A stretch of DNA of 64,000 nt from Bryobacterales bacterium (lineage in GTDB: Bacteria > Acidobacteriota > Terriglobia > Bryobacterales > Bryobacteraceae). A program made the translations under genes and the position numbers. The notes beneath the pieces are model-generated. The model made no database searches, was not told the DNA's origin, and saw only the letters and a program-made list of their open reading frames with translations. The stretch lies in NCBI GenBank assembly GCA_020847975.1, contig JADLBD010000144.1, positions 1 through 64,000 on the forward strand, read 5' to 3'. How positions within the stretch are numbered: position 1 is the first letter of the stretch; each line of letters begins with the position of its first letter. Positions 47,326-56,301 of the stretch are shown in pieces.

Positions 47326-49419
47326 ATGTTCAACAGTCGTATTGTTTCCCTTCTGGCCGGAGCACTGCTCGGGCCCTCCCTGTTTGCCGGGGCGCCGGAC
47401 GCGAAGCGTTTCCTCGAGGCGCAGCCGTTGCGGTTTGAGGCCAATGGCGGCCAACTCGCACGGGATGTGCTGTTCCGCTCGCTGTGGGCCGATTACTCGG
47501 TGGAGTTGCTGAGAGATCAGATCGTGCTGCGAACGGACTCCGGAGAGGCGCCGGTGCGCATCCACCTGAAGGGTGCGAGGGCAGAAGCGCGCGCGGAAGG
47601 CGCCGAGGCGCTGAGCGCCAGGGGGAGCTATTTCCTGGGCAACCGGAAAAGCGCCTGGAAAACGGGCATCGCGCAGTACCGCAAGGTGCGCTACTCCGGC
47701 GTGTGGCCGGGGATTGACGTGGTGTTCTATGGCGCGGGCAAGCACCTGGAGTTCGATTTCGTGGTGCGGCCCGGGGCGGACCCGAACCGCATCCGGCTGG
47801 CCTTCGAGGGCACGGACGGGGTGCGGGAGGATGGCGGAGATCTCGTTCTGCGGAAGGATGCGGAGCTAAGACTGCATGTGCCGGTGGTGTATCAGGAGTC
47901 GCCGGACGGGCAGCGGCGGAAGGTGGAAGGGCGTTACAGCCTGCTGAGCCGCAACGAGGCGGGGTTCGTGCTGGGGAAGTACGATGCGGGGCGGACGCTG
48001 GTGATTGACCCGGTGCTCGGATATTCGACATATCTGGGCGTGGGGACTCCGGAGGTGGCGCGAGCGGTCGGCGTGGATCCTTCGGGACGCATCTGGGTGG
48101 CGATTACCGCGGCGAGCAACACGCTGCCGGTGGTGGGCGATCCGGTGCGGAAGACGAACCAGGGCAAGAAGGATGTGTTCATCGCCTGCTTTGACCCTTC
48201 GAAGAGCGGGGACGATTCGCTGGTGTATTCGACCTACCTCGGGGGGACGGGCGATGAGGAAGCACGGGCACTGGCGATTGACGGCCTGGGGCAGGTGTAT
48301 GTGGCGGGGATTACGAATTCGACGGATTTCCCGCTGGCGGGTCCCAGCGCGCGGACGGGTTTCGGGGGGAGCTACGACAGTTTCGTGATCCGGCTGAACC
48401 CGGCGGCAACGGGCGGGGCGGCGCTGGAGTTTTCCACCTACTTCGGGGGTGCGAACGATGACTGGGTGCAAGGGTTGGCGCTCGACGGGTTCGGGAGCAT
48501 TTACATGTCGGGTACGACGAATTCGGATGATCTGCCGCTGACGAGTCCGGCGACGCAGCCGAACCGGCGCGGCGGATATGACGCGTGGGTCACGAAGATT
48601 TCTCCATTCCTCGACAAGAGCCTGGTGTATTCGACGTATCTCGGCGGGAGCAGTTCGGATTTCGGGACGGCGGTGGCGCCGGCTCCGGACGGCAACGCGA
48701 TCTATTTCGCGGGGTACACGTATTCGGGGAATTTTCCGATTTCGGGTCCGGCATTTCAGGGCACGTTGAAGGGCGCCGACGGCTTTGTGGCGAAGGTGGA
48801 TCTCACGAAGAGCGGGCTGGATGCGCTGGTATATGTTTCGTACATTGGGGGCAGCGGCCTGGATGTGCCGCAGGTGATGGCGCTTGATGCGAAGGGCGGG
48901 GTGGTGCTGGCGGGGTATACGCTGTCGACGGACTTTCCGGTGACGCAGCAGGCTTTCCAGGCGCAGTCCGCGGGAATGCCGGACGTTTTTCTGGCGCGGC
49001 TGGACCTGACGCTGCCGCCGATTGAGCAGTTGACGTTTTCCAGTTACCTGGGCGGTTCGCAGACCGACATTTTGCAAGGGATGGCGATGGACGCGGCGGG
49101 ACATGTGTTTCTTTCCGGATATACGTTCTCGAGCGACTTCCCGGTGCGGAGCGCGGTGCAGAACGTGTTCGGCGGGCAGGTGGACGGATTCCTCACGGAG
49201 TTCGACCTGACGGGAGTGATCGAGTCGAGCGTGGTGTATTCGACGTATCTGGGTGGATCGGGGCAGGATATCCCGTACGGATTAGCGGTGAATGCGAAGG
49301 GTGTGGCCTACGTGTCGGGAATCACGGACTCGACGAACTACCCCGTGAGCGGTGGGGCGAAGCAGAGTACGACCGGCGGGGCGGGGGACGCGTTCGTGAC
49401 GCAGATATCGCCTCAGTAA
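47326..49419 (+). CDS. SBBP-repeat (beta-propeller) surface protein
   Basis: 697 residues with a signal peptide (MFNSRIVSLLAGALLGPSLF). Residues 25-235 form the N-terminal domain usual for this family (PLRFEANGGQLARDVLFRS, VRYSGVWPGIDVVFYG). From about 235 to the end there are seven or eight SBBP units with the hallmark LVYSTYLGGTGDEEARALAI and VYVAGITNSTDFPL; the DNA repeats a tggtgtattcgac core accordingly. These proteins are exported and probably fold as propellers on the cell surface. The function is not established. A DUF29 gene follows after 14 bp. Confidence 0.9.
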   Translation: MFNSRIVSLLAGALLGPSLFAGAPDAKRFLEAQPLRFEANGGQLARDVLFRSLWADYSVELLRDQIVLRTDSGEAPVRIHLKGARAEARAEGAEALSARGSYFLGNRKSAWKTGIAQYRKVRYSGVWPGIDVVFYGAGKHLEFDFVVRPGADPNRIRLAFEGTDGVREDGGDLVLRKDAELRLHVPVVYQESPDGQRRKVEGRYSLLSRNEAGFVLGKYDAGRTLVIDPVLGYSTYLGVGTPEVARAVGVDPSGRIWVAITAASNTLPVVGDPVRKTNQGKKDVFIACFDPSKSGDDSLVYSTYLGGTGDEEARALAIDGLGQVYVAGITNSTDFPLAGPSARTGFGGSYDSFVIRLNPAATGGAALEFSTYFGGANDDWVQGLALDGFGSIYMSGTTNSDDLPLTSPATQPNRRGGYDAWVTKISPFLDKSLVYSTYLGGSSSDFGTAVAPAPDGNAIYFAGYTYSGNFPISGPAFQGTLKGADGFVAKVDLTKSGLDALVYVSYIGGSGLDVPQVMALDAKGGVVLAGYTLSTDFPVTQQAFQAQSAGMPDVFLARLDLTLPPIEQLTFSSYLGGSQTDILQGMAMDAAGHVFLSGYTFSSDFPVRSAVQNVFGGQVDGFLTEFDLTGVIESSVVYSTYLGGSGQDIPYGLAVNAKGVAYVSGITDSTNYPVSGGAKQSTTGGAGDAFVTQISPQ

Positions 49420-49433
49420 GCGGGAGAATGACC

Positions 49434-49880
49434 ATGGAGAAACCATTGAAGAACATGGATGACGCTTACAAGTGGTCTCTGGAAACGGTTGCTGCTTTGC
49501 GCGCCGGAGATTTTTCCCGAATCGACATGGAAGAGCTCATTAACGAAGTTGGTTCGATTGCGGGAGGACTACGGCGGGAATTGGCAGCGATACTGAGGGA
49601 CATTCTCGAAGCACTGTTGATCCTGACTTATGCGGGCTCCGATCAAGCGGATGCGGAGCGTCAGTTAGTGCATGCTCAGGGACAACTCCAACTCCTGCTG
49701 TATTCCGCCCCAACGCTTCGAGAAGTGATTCAGGAAATCCTGGAAAAAGAATACCGGCGCGCAAAGGACAACGTAACCGAGGATTACAGTTTGCGGCTCC
49801 CGGAGTCGTGTCCGTTTCCGCTCGAGCGGATCGTGGAAGATCCATTTGACAGGCTGGTGGCCGAAGGCAAGCTGGCATGA
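49434..49880 (+). CDS. DUF29-family protein
   Basis: 148 residues. GGGAG at 49422-49426 has 7-nt spacing to the ATG at 49434 but only 1 nt to the ATG at 49428, so 49434 is the start. The chain matches DUF29: DDAYKWSLETVAALRAGDFS, DMEELINEVGSIAGGLRREL and the late LPESCPFPLERIVEDPF. It is all-helical and has no signal. DUF29 proteins are small, often mobile, and uncharacterised; some occur near toxin-antitoxin loci. Its base composition is lower in GC than the preceding SBBP gene. Confidence 0.88.
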   Translation: MEKPLKNMDDAYKWSLETVAALRAGDFSRIDMEELINEVGSIAGGLRRELAAILRDILEALLILTYAGSDQADAERQLVHAQGQLQLLLYSAPTLREVIQEILEKEYRRAKDNVTEDYSLRLPESCPFPLERIVEDPFDRLVAEGKLA

Positions 49881-50372
49881 AGAATCACGGATACCCTTCT
49901 CGACACGGTGTACCGCTCGGTGGTGGGTGGCCTGAGCAGGGATAGTCCAACTGCCCGGTTTCACCTGTCACGCCAGTTGTCGATGGAAGAGGTTGTGGGG
50001 AGCGTTGTGCTGGGGATGTGGAAGAGACGATAAATAGTCCCGAGGCTTTTTGTTGAGACGACGGTCATCTGGGCGGCACCGGCCGAAATTCCCGCTGCCT
50101 CCTAGGCCGCCCTCCCCGGCTTGTGGTACAGAAAAGTCTTTTTTTCGATCCCCAATCTAATTAGATCTCCTGACGCTCCGGCGTAAGGAAATGGAGCAAC
50201 AACCTGACTTGCTCACGCCCTTCGGCTTCGAAATCACCGCTTCCGCCGTCGTCCAGGCTGCTGGGGCTTGAAAGTCCCCAGAGGGATGCCCTGCGCCGAG
50301 ATGAGTCCCGGCGCGGCAGGCTGGAGAGCCTTGCGCCACGGGTGGAGGTGTGAAGGCTGGCAGACTGCCGGT
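49881..50372. other. Noncoding gap with clustered inverted repeats
   Basis: About 490 bp without a convincing gene. Three hairpin-forming segments lie close together near the right end: GGGG...CCCC at 50263-50279, GCGCCG/CGGCGC at 50293-50314 and AGGCT/AGCCT at 50318-50331. The last could terminate the minus-strand gene ending at 50373. The last GC-rich hairpins resemble REP-like palindromes, but whether they recur elsewhere in the genome cannot be seen here. A 60-codon minus frame at 50157-50339 reads through them and is not supported. The left half (49881-50160) shows nothing definite. Confidence 0.5.
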
Positions 50373-53300
50373 CTACTTCGGCGAGACCGGGAATGAGGTG
50401 AAGGCGCCGCCGGGGTTGAAGCGCAGGCCGAGGCCCGTGATCTGGGTTCCGGTGGAAGTGAACTCCACCGTGCCGCGGCGGTTCACCGAGGGGGCGAAGC
50501 GGCCTGGCAGCGTGAATGCGGTGTGGCCGCGGCCGGAAAGCGAGATGGTGTCCGTGCCGATCTGCTGGCCGGATTCATCGCGAATGACGACATTGATCGT
50601 AGTGCCGAGCGTGGCGCTGACGTTGACCAGCGCCATGGAGGTGACGAAGTTGTCCGTATTGTCGAACGGCAGGACGAACTTGTTGCTGGTGGTGGTGAGA
50701 GTGACGGCGGCTTCCTGATCGGGGCGTCCGGTGACGCGCTGGCGGAAGACGGCGAGTCCGCCGATGTTGCGGGTGGTGGTGAGTTCGGCCCAGCCTTGGA
50801 CGAGGTCCGTGGCGCCGCCGAGCGTTTCGATGACGCGGATGCCGCCGACGGGGATGGTGCCGTCAATGGAGTCCGCGGAGCCGCCTCCGGCAAGCGGGAT
50901 GGGGAGGTTCGAGCCGTTCTGACGCCAGAAGCGGAGGGTGAACGGGGCGGGCGCGGTGTCGAGGTTCACCAGGGTGATGGTGGTTTTCCAGGCCGAGCCA
51001 TCGGCGATTTGCGAGATGATCTGCGTGGTGGACTGGCCGCTCGAGTTGAGAGGCACGTTGAGGGTGGGCAGCGAAGTGAACGCGCCGCCGGGGTTGAAGC
51101 GTAGGCCGAGAGCGGAGAAATCGGCCGAGGGGGAAGCGAAGTCGACCGAACCGCGGAGGCCGGCCATGGAGGGGAAGCGCTCCGACATGACGAAGGCATT
51201 GTGTCCGAGCGGCGGGAGGTTCACACTGTCGCCAAGGAGCGCCGAGCCGTCCTCATTGCGCGGGGAGGCGGCGATGGCGCGGGATTGCGTGCTGTTCGTG
51301 TTGACGAGAGCCATGGAGGAAACGAAGCTCTGGGTGTTGTCGAACGGCAGCACGAAGTGGTTCGAGGGTACCGTGGCGCTGACGGCGGCTTCCTGATCGG
51401 GGCGTCCTTCGACGCGCTGGCGGAAGACGCCGAGGCCGCTGACGAGCCTGGTGCTGGTGAGTTCGGCCCAGCCTTGCGAGAGGAGCGTGTCCGTGCCGAG
51501 CGTGCTGATGGTGCGGCTGCCGCCTACGGGGATGGTGCCGGAGAGAGTCTCGACGCGGCCGGGCGTTCCGTCGAAGGGCAGGCGCAACGGGGAGCCGTCA
51601 TCGGCGTAGAAGCGCAGGGTGTAGGGCGCGGGATCGGTGTCGAGGTTCACCAGGGTGATGGTGGTTTTCCACGCCGAGCCATCGGCAATTTGGGAGATCA
51701 ACTGGCGGCCGGGTGGAGGTGCGGTGGCGATGTTGAAGGTGACGGTGACGGTCTGCGGGCTGTTGGACACTCCGGTCGCGTTGAAGGTGATGGTGCCGGT
51801 ATAGGCGCCCGCGGGGAGTCCGGTGGGGTTGGCCCTGACGGTGACGGTGGCGGGCGATGTTCCGGTGGAAGGATCGACGCTTAGCCATGGGCCGCCGTTC
51901 AAGGTGCTTACGTTGGTGGTGAATTGGGCGCCGCCGGCGGAGACGCTCAATGGCGCCGTCTGTGATTGTGTAGAGCCGGGGGCGGCGAGCAGGCTGACGG
52001 TGAGCGGAGTAACGTTCAGTGCGGGCGCCGTGATGGTGAGAGTAACCGGGATATTCAGAGGGCTGTTGTTGACGTCGGGTGAAGCGACGCCGATGGAGCC
52101 GGTGTAGATTCCGGCGGCGAGGTTCGCGGCGTTGACCGATACGGTGAGGGCGCCCGGGCTGGAGCCGCCTGTGGGAGAGACGTTGAGCCATGCGCCGCCG
52201 CCGGCGGTGGAGGTGGTCACCTGATAGCCCGCAGCGGCAGTGCTGGTGAGGGCAATGGTTTTCGGAGCCGGGGCTGTGCCGCCGCTGGTTTGCGTGAAGG
52301 CGAGCGATGCAGGCGCGGCGGCGATGACGTTGGAGGGTTGGATGATGAGGCGGACACGCACGTTCTGGGGCGTGGCCGTGATGGAGGGGACGGTGACAGC
52401 GATGTTCGCTTCATAGACTCCGGGCCCGAGTCCGCTGGGGGCCACCTGGACGGTGACGTTCTGCGGGGTGTTGCCTGATGGCCCGACCAGCAGCCACGAG
52501 CCGCCGGAGGGGGTTGCGGTGAAGGTCTGGCGACTGTTGTCCGTAGTGGTGACGGCGAGCGTGCGGGGGGCCGGGATGGGCCCGGTTGCCGGCATGACAA
52601 AGTCGAGGGTGGCAGGACTCACGTTGAACAGAGCGCTATCGGAGACATTGAGGATCACGCTCAGGGTGGGCGAGGCCGGTGGTGCGGGTGTCACGCCGGG
52701 TTGTCCGCTGAAAGTAATGGTGGCGTTGTATTGTCCGTTGGCAAGCGCGGAGGCGGCTTGCAAGTTGACGCCGAGGGTGAGTGGGGCGGGCGTGGTTCCC
52801 GTGGTGGCTCCGCCCAGCAGCCATGCGGAACCGGCGGGTGTGATGGCCGTAACCGTGGATTGGAAGTTGAAGGCAGCTCCCGTGCTGGTGACGTTGATGA
52901 CCTGGTTTGACGGCTGGGTTTGGCCTTTTTGGAGATTGAAGATGATCGACGGGGGATCGACCACCAGTTGGGCTCTACTGGTAACGACGAGGGTGACCGG
53001 GAGAGTGACCGCATTGCCTGGTCCGGTGATGTTGATCGCGCCGCGATAAGTGCCTGACGGGAGTCCGGTGGCATCCACGAGCGAGGAGATGGTGTCGGGC
53101 GCGGTACCGCTGAAAGGTCCGGCGACGAGCCATGCGCCTCCGTTGGATGTCGTGGCAGAGACGGTGTAGTTGGCGCCCGCTGACGTGGCGGTCAATTGGA
53201 TGGGGGCGAGCGCCTGCGTCAGGTTGGTCTGGTCTGTGGAGATGGTGGCGGAAAGGAACCGCGGAGAGGCGCTCAGGATGGGGGCGTCGGTGACGTTGAA

Positions 53301-54278
53301 GCTGACCGGAATGGAGATGGGGGCGATGGCGGGATCCAGGGGCGTAACCACTATGGTTCCGGTGTAGGTTCCCAAGGGCAATCCGGCGGGGTTGGCCGAC
53401 ACGTCCAGGCTAATGGGGGCGCTGTTACCTTGGTTCAGGATGAGCCAGGGGCCTCCCGTTGTCGTGGTGGCATTGATGTTGAACGGAACGTTTCCGGAAC
53501 TGGTCTGGATGGCAACGGATTGCGTTACTGCCGCTCCATTGCGGAGCGCGGTGAGGTTGAGGAAGGAAGGATTCGCCGTAAGGAAGGGTTTCTGGGTGAT
53601 GGTGAGACTTACCGGAACAGAAACGGTGGCCAGTCCCTGGGCGGCGATGGAAATGGAGCCGTTGTAGGGACCCGCGCCGAGGCCGCTGGGGTTCACGCGA
53701 ACCGAGATAACGCCGGGTGTTGTCGTGGTATTGGAACTGGTGAGGAGCCAGGCGCTACCGTCGGTGGTTGTGGTGGTGACGGTGAAGGTAGCAGCCGAGC
53801 CCGTGCTTCCGACGTAGAGCAGTTGCTCGTCATCGGAGGGAGGGTCTACGCCAAGCTGGCGGGAGAAGGAGAGGGTGTTTGGGAAGGCCGTCAACTGGGG
53901 GGCGGTGACGACGGTGAGAGTGACATCGACGCGCGCGGACGGGACTCCGGTGGAGGTGATGAGGATGGAGCCGTTGTAGGTGCCCGGGTTCAGTCCGGCA
54001 GGGATGGCGTTGACCGTAACCTTCGCGGGTGTGACGCCCGTCGTTGTGCCTGAGACTTGGAGCCAGCTCCCGGTGAGGGTGGTGGCGGATACCGTGATGA
54101 TCCGCGGGGTGTCTCCGGTGTGGCGGATCTGGATGGTCTGCGGCGCAGGATTCGCGCCTCCGGCAGTGGCCGTGAAGACGAGCGTATTCGGCCCGGTGAG
54201 CAGCACCTGGGCCTGCAAGGGGATGATAGCCGCAAAACAGCAGACTACCTTCGCGACGCTGAAAATCGTGTTCTTCAT
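50373..54278 (-). CDS. Large secreted protein with eight BACON-like repeats and a duplicated C-terminal module
   Basis: 1301 residues with a signal peptide (MKNTIFSVAKVVCCFAAIIP). Residues 25-865 contain eight repeats of about 100 residues, each with a W-L core after a Gly-rich turn (for example GGAWLNVSPTGGSSPGALTV) and a GTYTGTI-type strand, the pattern of BACON/Ig-like domains in carbohydrate-associated exported proteins. Residues about 866-1301 are two copies of one 225-residue module beginning QIADGSAWKTTITLVNLDT and ending GLRFNPGGAFTS. The module has no name I recognise. It is probably a surface or matrix protein. The stop is followed by hairpins at 50263-50331. Confidence 0.85.
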   Translation of the reverse strand: MKNTIFSVAKVVCCFAAIIPLQAQVLLTGPNTLVFTATAGGANPAPQTIQIRHTGDTPRIITVSATTLTGSWLQVSGTTTGVTPAKVTVNAIPAGLNPGTYNGSILITSTGVPSARVDVTLTVVTAPQLTAFPNTLSFSRQLGVDPPSDDEQLLYVGSTGSAATFTVTTTTTDGSAWLLTSSNTTTTPGVISVRVNPSGLGAGPYNGSISIAAQGLATVSVPVSLTITQKPFLTANPSFLNLTALRNGAAVTQSVAIQTSSGNVPFNINATTTTGGPWLILNQGNSAPISLDVSANPAGLPLGTYTGTIVVTPLDPAIAPISIPVSFNVTDAPILSASPRFLSATISTDQTNLTQALAPIQLTATSAGANYTVSATTSNGGAWLVAGPFSGTAPDTISSLVDATGLPSGTYRGAINITGPGNAVTLPVTLVVTSRAQLVVDPPSIIFNLQKGQTQPSNQVINVTSTGAAFNFQSTVTAITPAGSAWLLGGATTGTTPAPLTLGVNLQAASALANGQYNATITFSGQPGVTPAPPASPTLSVILNVSDSALFNVSPATLDFVMPATGPIPAPRTLAVTTTDNSRQTFTATPSGGSWLLVGPSGNTPQNVTVQVAPSGLGPGVYEANIAVTVPSITATPQNVRVRLIIQPSNVIAAAPASLAFTQTSGGTAPAPKTIALTSTAAAGYQVTTSTAGGGAWLNVSPTGGSSPGALTVSVNAANLAAGIYTGSIGVASPDVNNSPLNIPVTLTITAPALNVTPLTVSLLAAPGSTQSQTAPLSVSAGGAQFTTNVSTLNGGPWLSVDPSTGTSPATVTVRANPTGLPAGAYTGTITFNATGVSNSPQTVTVTFNIATAPPPGRQLISQIADGSAWKTTITLVNLDTDPAPYTLRFYADDGSPLRLPFDGTPGRVETLSGTIPVGGSRTISTLGTDTLLSQGWAELTSTRLVSGLGVFRQRVEGRPDQEAAVSATVPSNHFVLPFDNTQSFVSSMALVNTNSTQSRAIAASPRNEDGSALLGDSVNLPPLGHNAFVMSERFPSMAGLRGSVDFASPSADFSALGLRFNPGGAFTSLPTLNVPLNSSGQSTTQIISQIADGSAWKTTITLVNLDTAPAPFTLRFWRQNGSNLPIPLAGGGSADSIDGTIPVGGIRVIETLGGATDLVQGWAELTTTRNIGGLAVFRQRVTGRPDQEAAVTLTTTSNKFVLPFDNTDNFVTSMALVNVSATLGTTINVVIRDESGQQIGTDTISLSGRGHTAFTLPGRFAPSVNRRGTVEFTSTGTQITGLGLRFNPGGAFTSFPVSPK
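50395..51020 (-). repeat. C-terminal copy of the internal module repeat
   Basis: Together with 51073-51701 this forms a coding tandem repeat offset by about 680 bp. The best-conserved stretch includes ggtgtcgaggttcaccaggg and the following bases up to ttttcca, identical in both copies. It lies in the gene ending at 50373. Confidence 0.85.
51073..51701 (-). repeat. Upstream copy of the internal module repeat
   Basis: This copy encodes GVFRQRVEGRPDQEAAV where the other encodes AVFRQRVTGRPDQEAAV. Differences at many codons show the duplication is not recent, while the strand order is unchanged. One codon-sized indel separates the offsets at the two ends (681 versus 678 bp). Confidence 0.85.
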
Positions 54279-54450
54279 TGGGGGCGTGGTTCCTCCTCTA
54301 AAAAGGTGATCGAGTCAGCCAGGCGGGGCGGGTAGGCTTGCCTGTTTTCAAAGTCTCCAGGAGAGACGCGGGGAGGTAGTCCTATTGTACGACGAGATTC
54401 AGACCGTTTTTTGGGGTGGGCAAGGTGGAGGCCGTGATATCGTATCCGGC

Positions 54451-55455
54451 ATGATCTCCCTTCTCTTGCTTTCCTTCATGGCAATGGCGGCCACTCATGA
54501 GGTGTATCCCGAGCATCATTCCCAGGTTTTTTCGCCCAACAAAGAGCCGGTGGCGCGAATTCAATCCGGCGATACCGTGATCACGCGCACATGGGATTCC
54601 GGCGGGGGCGATTGGAAGGGGGTGGCCCACATCCATCACCCTTACAGATACCCGGAGACTGGGAATCCGTTGATGGGCCCGTTCTATATCGAAGGGGCGG
54701 ATTACGGGGATTCGATCGAGGTGCATCTGGACAAAGTGCGGCTGAACCGGAACTATGGGTATACGGGATACCGGTTGAGTCCCGGAGTGCTGGATCCGGG
54801 GACGATCGAGGGGTTGTACAAGAACTACTACAAGATGGATGCGCTGCGGCCGGGGACGGCGAGCCTCATCCCCTGGGACCTGGATTTGAAACGCGGCATG
54901 GCGCGTCCGCGGCTGCTCGAGGGGAAGGGGTTCGAGGTGCCGGTGCGGCCGATGCTCGGTTGCATTGGGGTGGCTCCGCCGATGGACATCGTGCAGACTT
55001 CGGGACCGGCGGGTGTTTACGGCGGAAACATGGACTACAACGAGATGGTGGAGGGGGCCACGGTGTACTTCCCGGTGTTTCACAAGGGAGCGTACTTCTA
55101 CGTGGGCGACGGGCACGCGCTGCAAGGCGACGGCGAGGGGTTGGGGAGCGGGGTGGAGACGTCGATGGATGTGCAGTTCACGGTGAAGGTGCACAAGGGG
55201 AAGCGGCTGTCGATTCCGCGGCTGGAGAATGATGAATACATCATTTCGATCGCGTCGCAGCCGGAGTTTTCCTCGAGCATGGATGCGGGGGTGCGGACGG
55301 CGAATTCGGACATGCTGCGCTGGCTTCAGAACGACTATGGCCTGACGGCTCCGGAGGCGCACCTGCTGATGGGGGCCGTGGTGAAGCACCAGATTGTGAC
55401 ATACTTCGGGACGGTGACGGCGATGATCCCGAAGAAGTACTTGCCGAAGCGGTAA
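54451..55455 (+). CDS. Exported acetamidase/formamidase-family protein
   Basis: 334 residues. The ATG at 54451 begins a signal peptide (MISLLLLSFMAMAATHE); an upstream TTG at 54385 gives no better N-terminus. The family signatures are GNPLMGPFYIEGADYGDSIE, MLGCIGVAPPM, AGVYGGNMDYNEMVEGATVY and YVGDGHALQGDGEG, all in order. FmdA/AmdA enzymes hydrolyse short amides to ammonium and the carboxylate; most are cytosolic, so export is noteworthy. The length is normal for the short subfamily. A strong hairpin follows the stop. Confidence 0.9.
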   Translation: MISLLLLSFMAMAATHEVYPEHHSQVFSPNKEPVARIQSGDTVITRTWDSGGGDWKGVAHIHHPYRYPETGNPLMGPFYIEGADYGDSIEVHLDKVRLNRNYGYTGYRLSPGVLDPGTIEGLYKNYYKMDALRPGTASLIPWDLDLKRGMARPRLLEGKGFEVPVRPMLGCIGVAPPMDIVQTSGPAGVYGGNMDYNEMVEGATVYFPVFHKGAYFYVGDGHALQGDGEGLGSGVETSMDVQFTVKVHKGKRLSIPRLENDEYIISIASQPEFSSSMDAGVRTANSDMLRWLQNDYGLTAPEAHLLMGAVVKHQIVTYFGTVTAMIPKKYLPKR

Positions 55456-55458
55456 AGG

Positions 55459-55487
55459 GCTGCTCCGGTCACGAATACCGGAGCAGC
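55459..55487. terminator. Bidirectional hairpin between convergent genes
   Basis: GCTGCTCCGGT (55459-55469) and ACCGGAGCAGC (55477-55487) form a perfect 11-bp stem with a 7-nt loop. It begins 4 nt after the amidase stop and overlaps the last codons of the opposing dehydroquinase gene. There is no T-tract, but the stem strength and position suit a shared terminator. Confidence 0.65.
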
Positions 55488-56242
55488 AGGTCCGCCATGC
55501 GGCGCGCGTCTTCGATGGGAATCTGGCCGGGCGCCGACGCTTCTTTCCCAACCGCGAACGCCATGTCCGAGCCATAGAGGAAGCCGGCCACCCGGGTAAT
55601 GCTGCCGAGCGCGCCCATGGACATGATGGCGAGCGGCAACCGCGGGAACCGTTTTCTCGAAGCGAGGATCAATTGGAACACGCGCATCACGTCATCCGCG
55701 CATTGCGGCATGACGGCGATTTTGGCGATATCCGCGCCGCGTGCTTCCATCGCGGCGACCTTCGCGAGCAGTTCGTCAGTGGGAGGCGTCTTCTCGAAGT
55801 CGTGCATGGCCAGAATCACTCTCGCGCCGCACTCCCGGGCTGTCTGCATCAAGGGATCGAGAAAGGCAGGTTCACTCGCAAGCTCGAGGTCCACAATGTC
55901 GGCGCAGCGCGAGCGCAGCACGGCCTCGATGAGGCGCCGGCGAACCGGTTGCGGCATCTCTTGTGCGCCGCCTTCCGCCTTCCAGCGCAATGTGAAGATG
56001 ATCGGCTCCTCCGGCAGCGCTTCGCGCAGCAGGCGCGCGGCGGCGGCAATCGCGTCGCACGTCTGGTCCTTGTAGAAATCGGCGCGCCATTCGACCAGGT
56101 CCGGCCGCAGGCCGCGGGCAATTCCCGCCTGCACGGCCAGTTCAGCGGCATCGCCGGCCACGATGGGGATGCAAAACAGCGGTTTCCCTCCGCCGTACTC
56201 GATGCCGCGAATGAGGAGGGGAGATTCGACACATGGCTTCAT
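55469..56242 (-). CDS. aroD: Type I 3-dehydroquinate dehydratase
   Basis: 257 residues from the ATG at 56242, the normal length for type I enzymes; the frame upstream is Pro/Arg-rich and noncoding. Catalytic and substrate residues are present: E51 and R53 in LVEWRADF, R86 in FTLRWKAEGG, H147 in LAMHDFE and the Schiff-base K174 in DIAKIAVMP. The end GQIPIEDARRMADLLLRYS is also conserved. It dehydrates 3-dehydroquinate in the shikimate pathway or quinate breakdown. No other aro gene is nearby. The last codons overlap the hairpin at 55459-55487. Confidence 0.93.
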   Translation of the reverse strand: MKPCVESPLLIRGIEYGGGKPLFCIPIVAGDAAELAVQAGIARGLRPDLVEWRADFYKDQTCDAIAAAARLLREALPEEPIIFTLRWKAEGGAQEMPQPVRRRLIEAVLRSRCADIVDLELASEPAFLDPLMQTARECGARVILAMHDFEKTPPTDELLAKVAAMEARGADIAKIAVMPQCADDVMRVFQLILASRKRFPRLPLAIMSMGALGSITRVAGFLYGSDMAFAVGKEASAPGQIPIEDARRMADLLLRYS

Positions 56243-56257
56243 GGTTCTATTGTCGGG

Positions 56258-56293
56258 CCTCGGGCGTACAGGAGACCTCGGGCGTACAGGAGA
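56258..56293 (+). repeat. Two direct 18-bp repeats containing a Shine-Dalgarno
   Basis: CCTCGGGCGTACAGGAGA occurs twice without gap (56258-56275 and 56276-56293). The second copy places AGGAGA 8 nt before the ATG at 56302, so the ribosome-binding element of the oxidoreductase gene has been duplicated. Confidence 0.9.
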
Positions 56294-56301
56294 ATGGGTA
56301 G

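Noticed and set aside
47500-49400. Repeated tggtgtattcgac cores that could suggest a CRISPR or regulatory array
   Set aside because: They are codons of the SBBP repeat LVYSTYLGG and have irregular spacing.
50060-50125. GC-rich stretch with ggtcatctgggcggcaccgg that recalls part of RNase P RNA
   Set aside because: Too short, and the conserved RNase P core segments are absent nearby.
50157-50339. 60-codon minus frame in the noncoding gap
   Set aside because: It reads through hairpins, has no Shine-Dalgarno and has a shadow-like composition.
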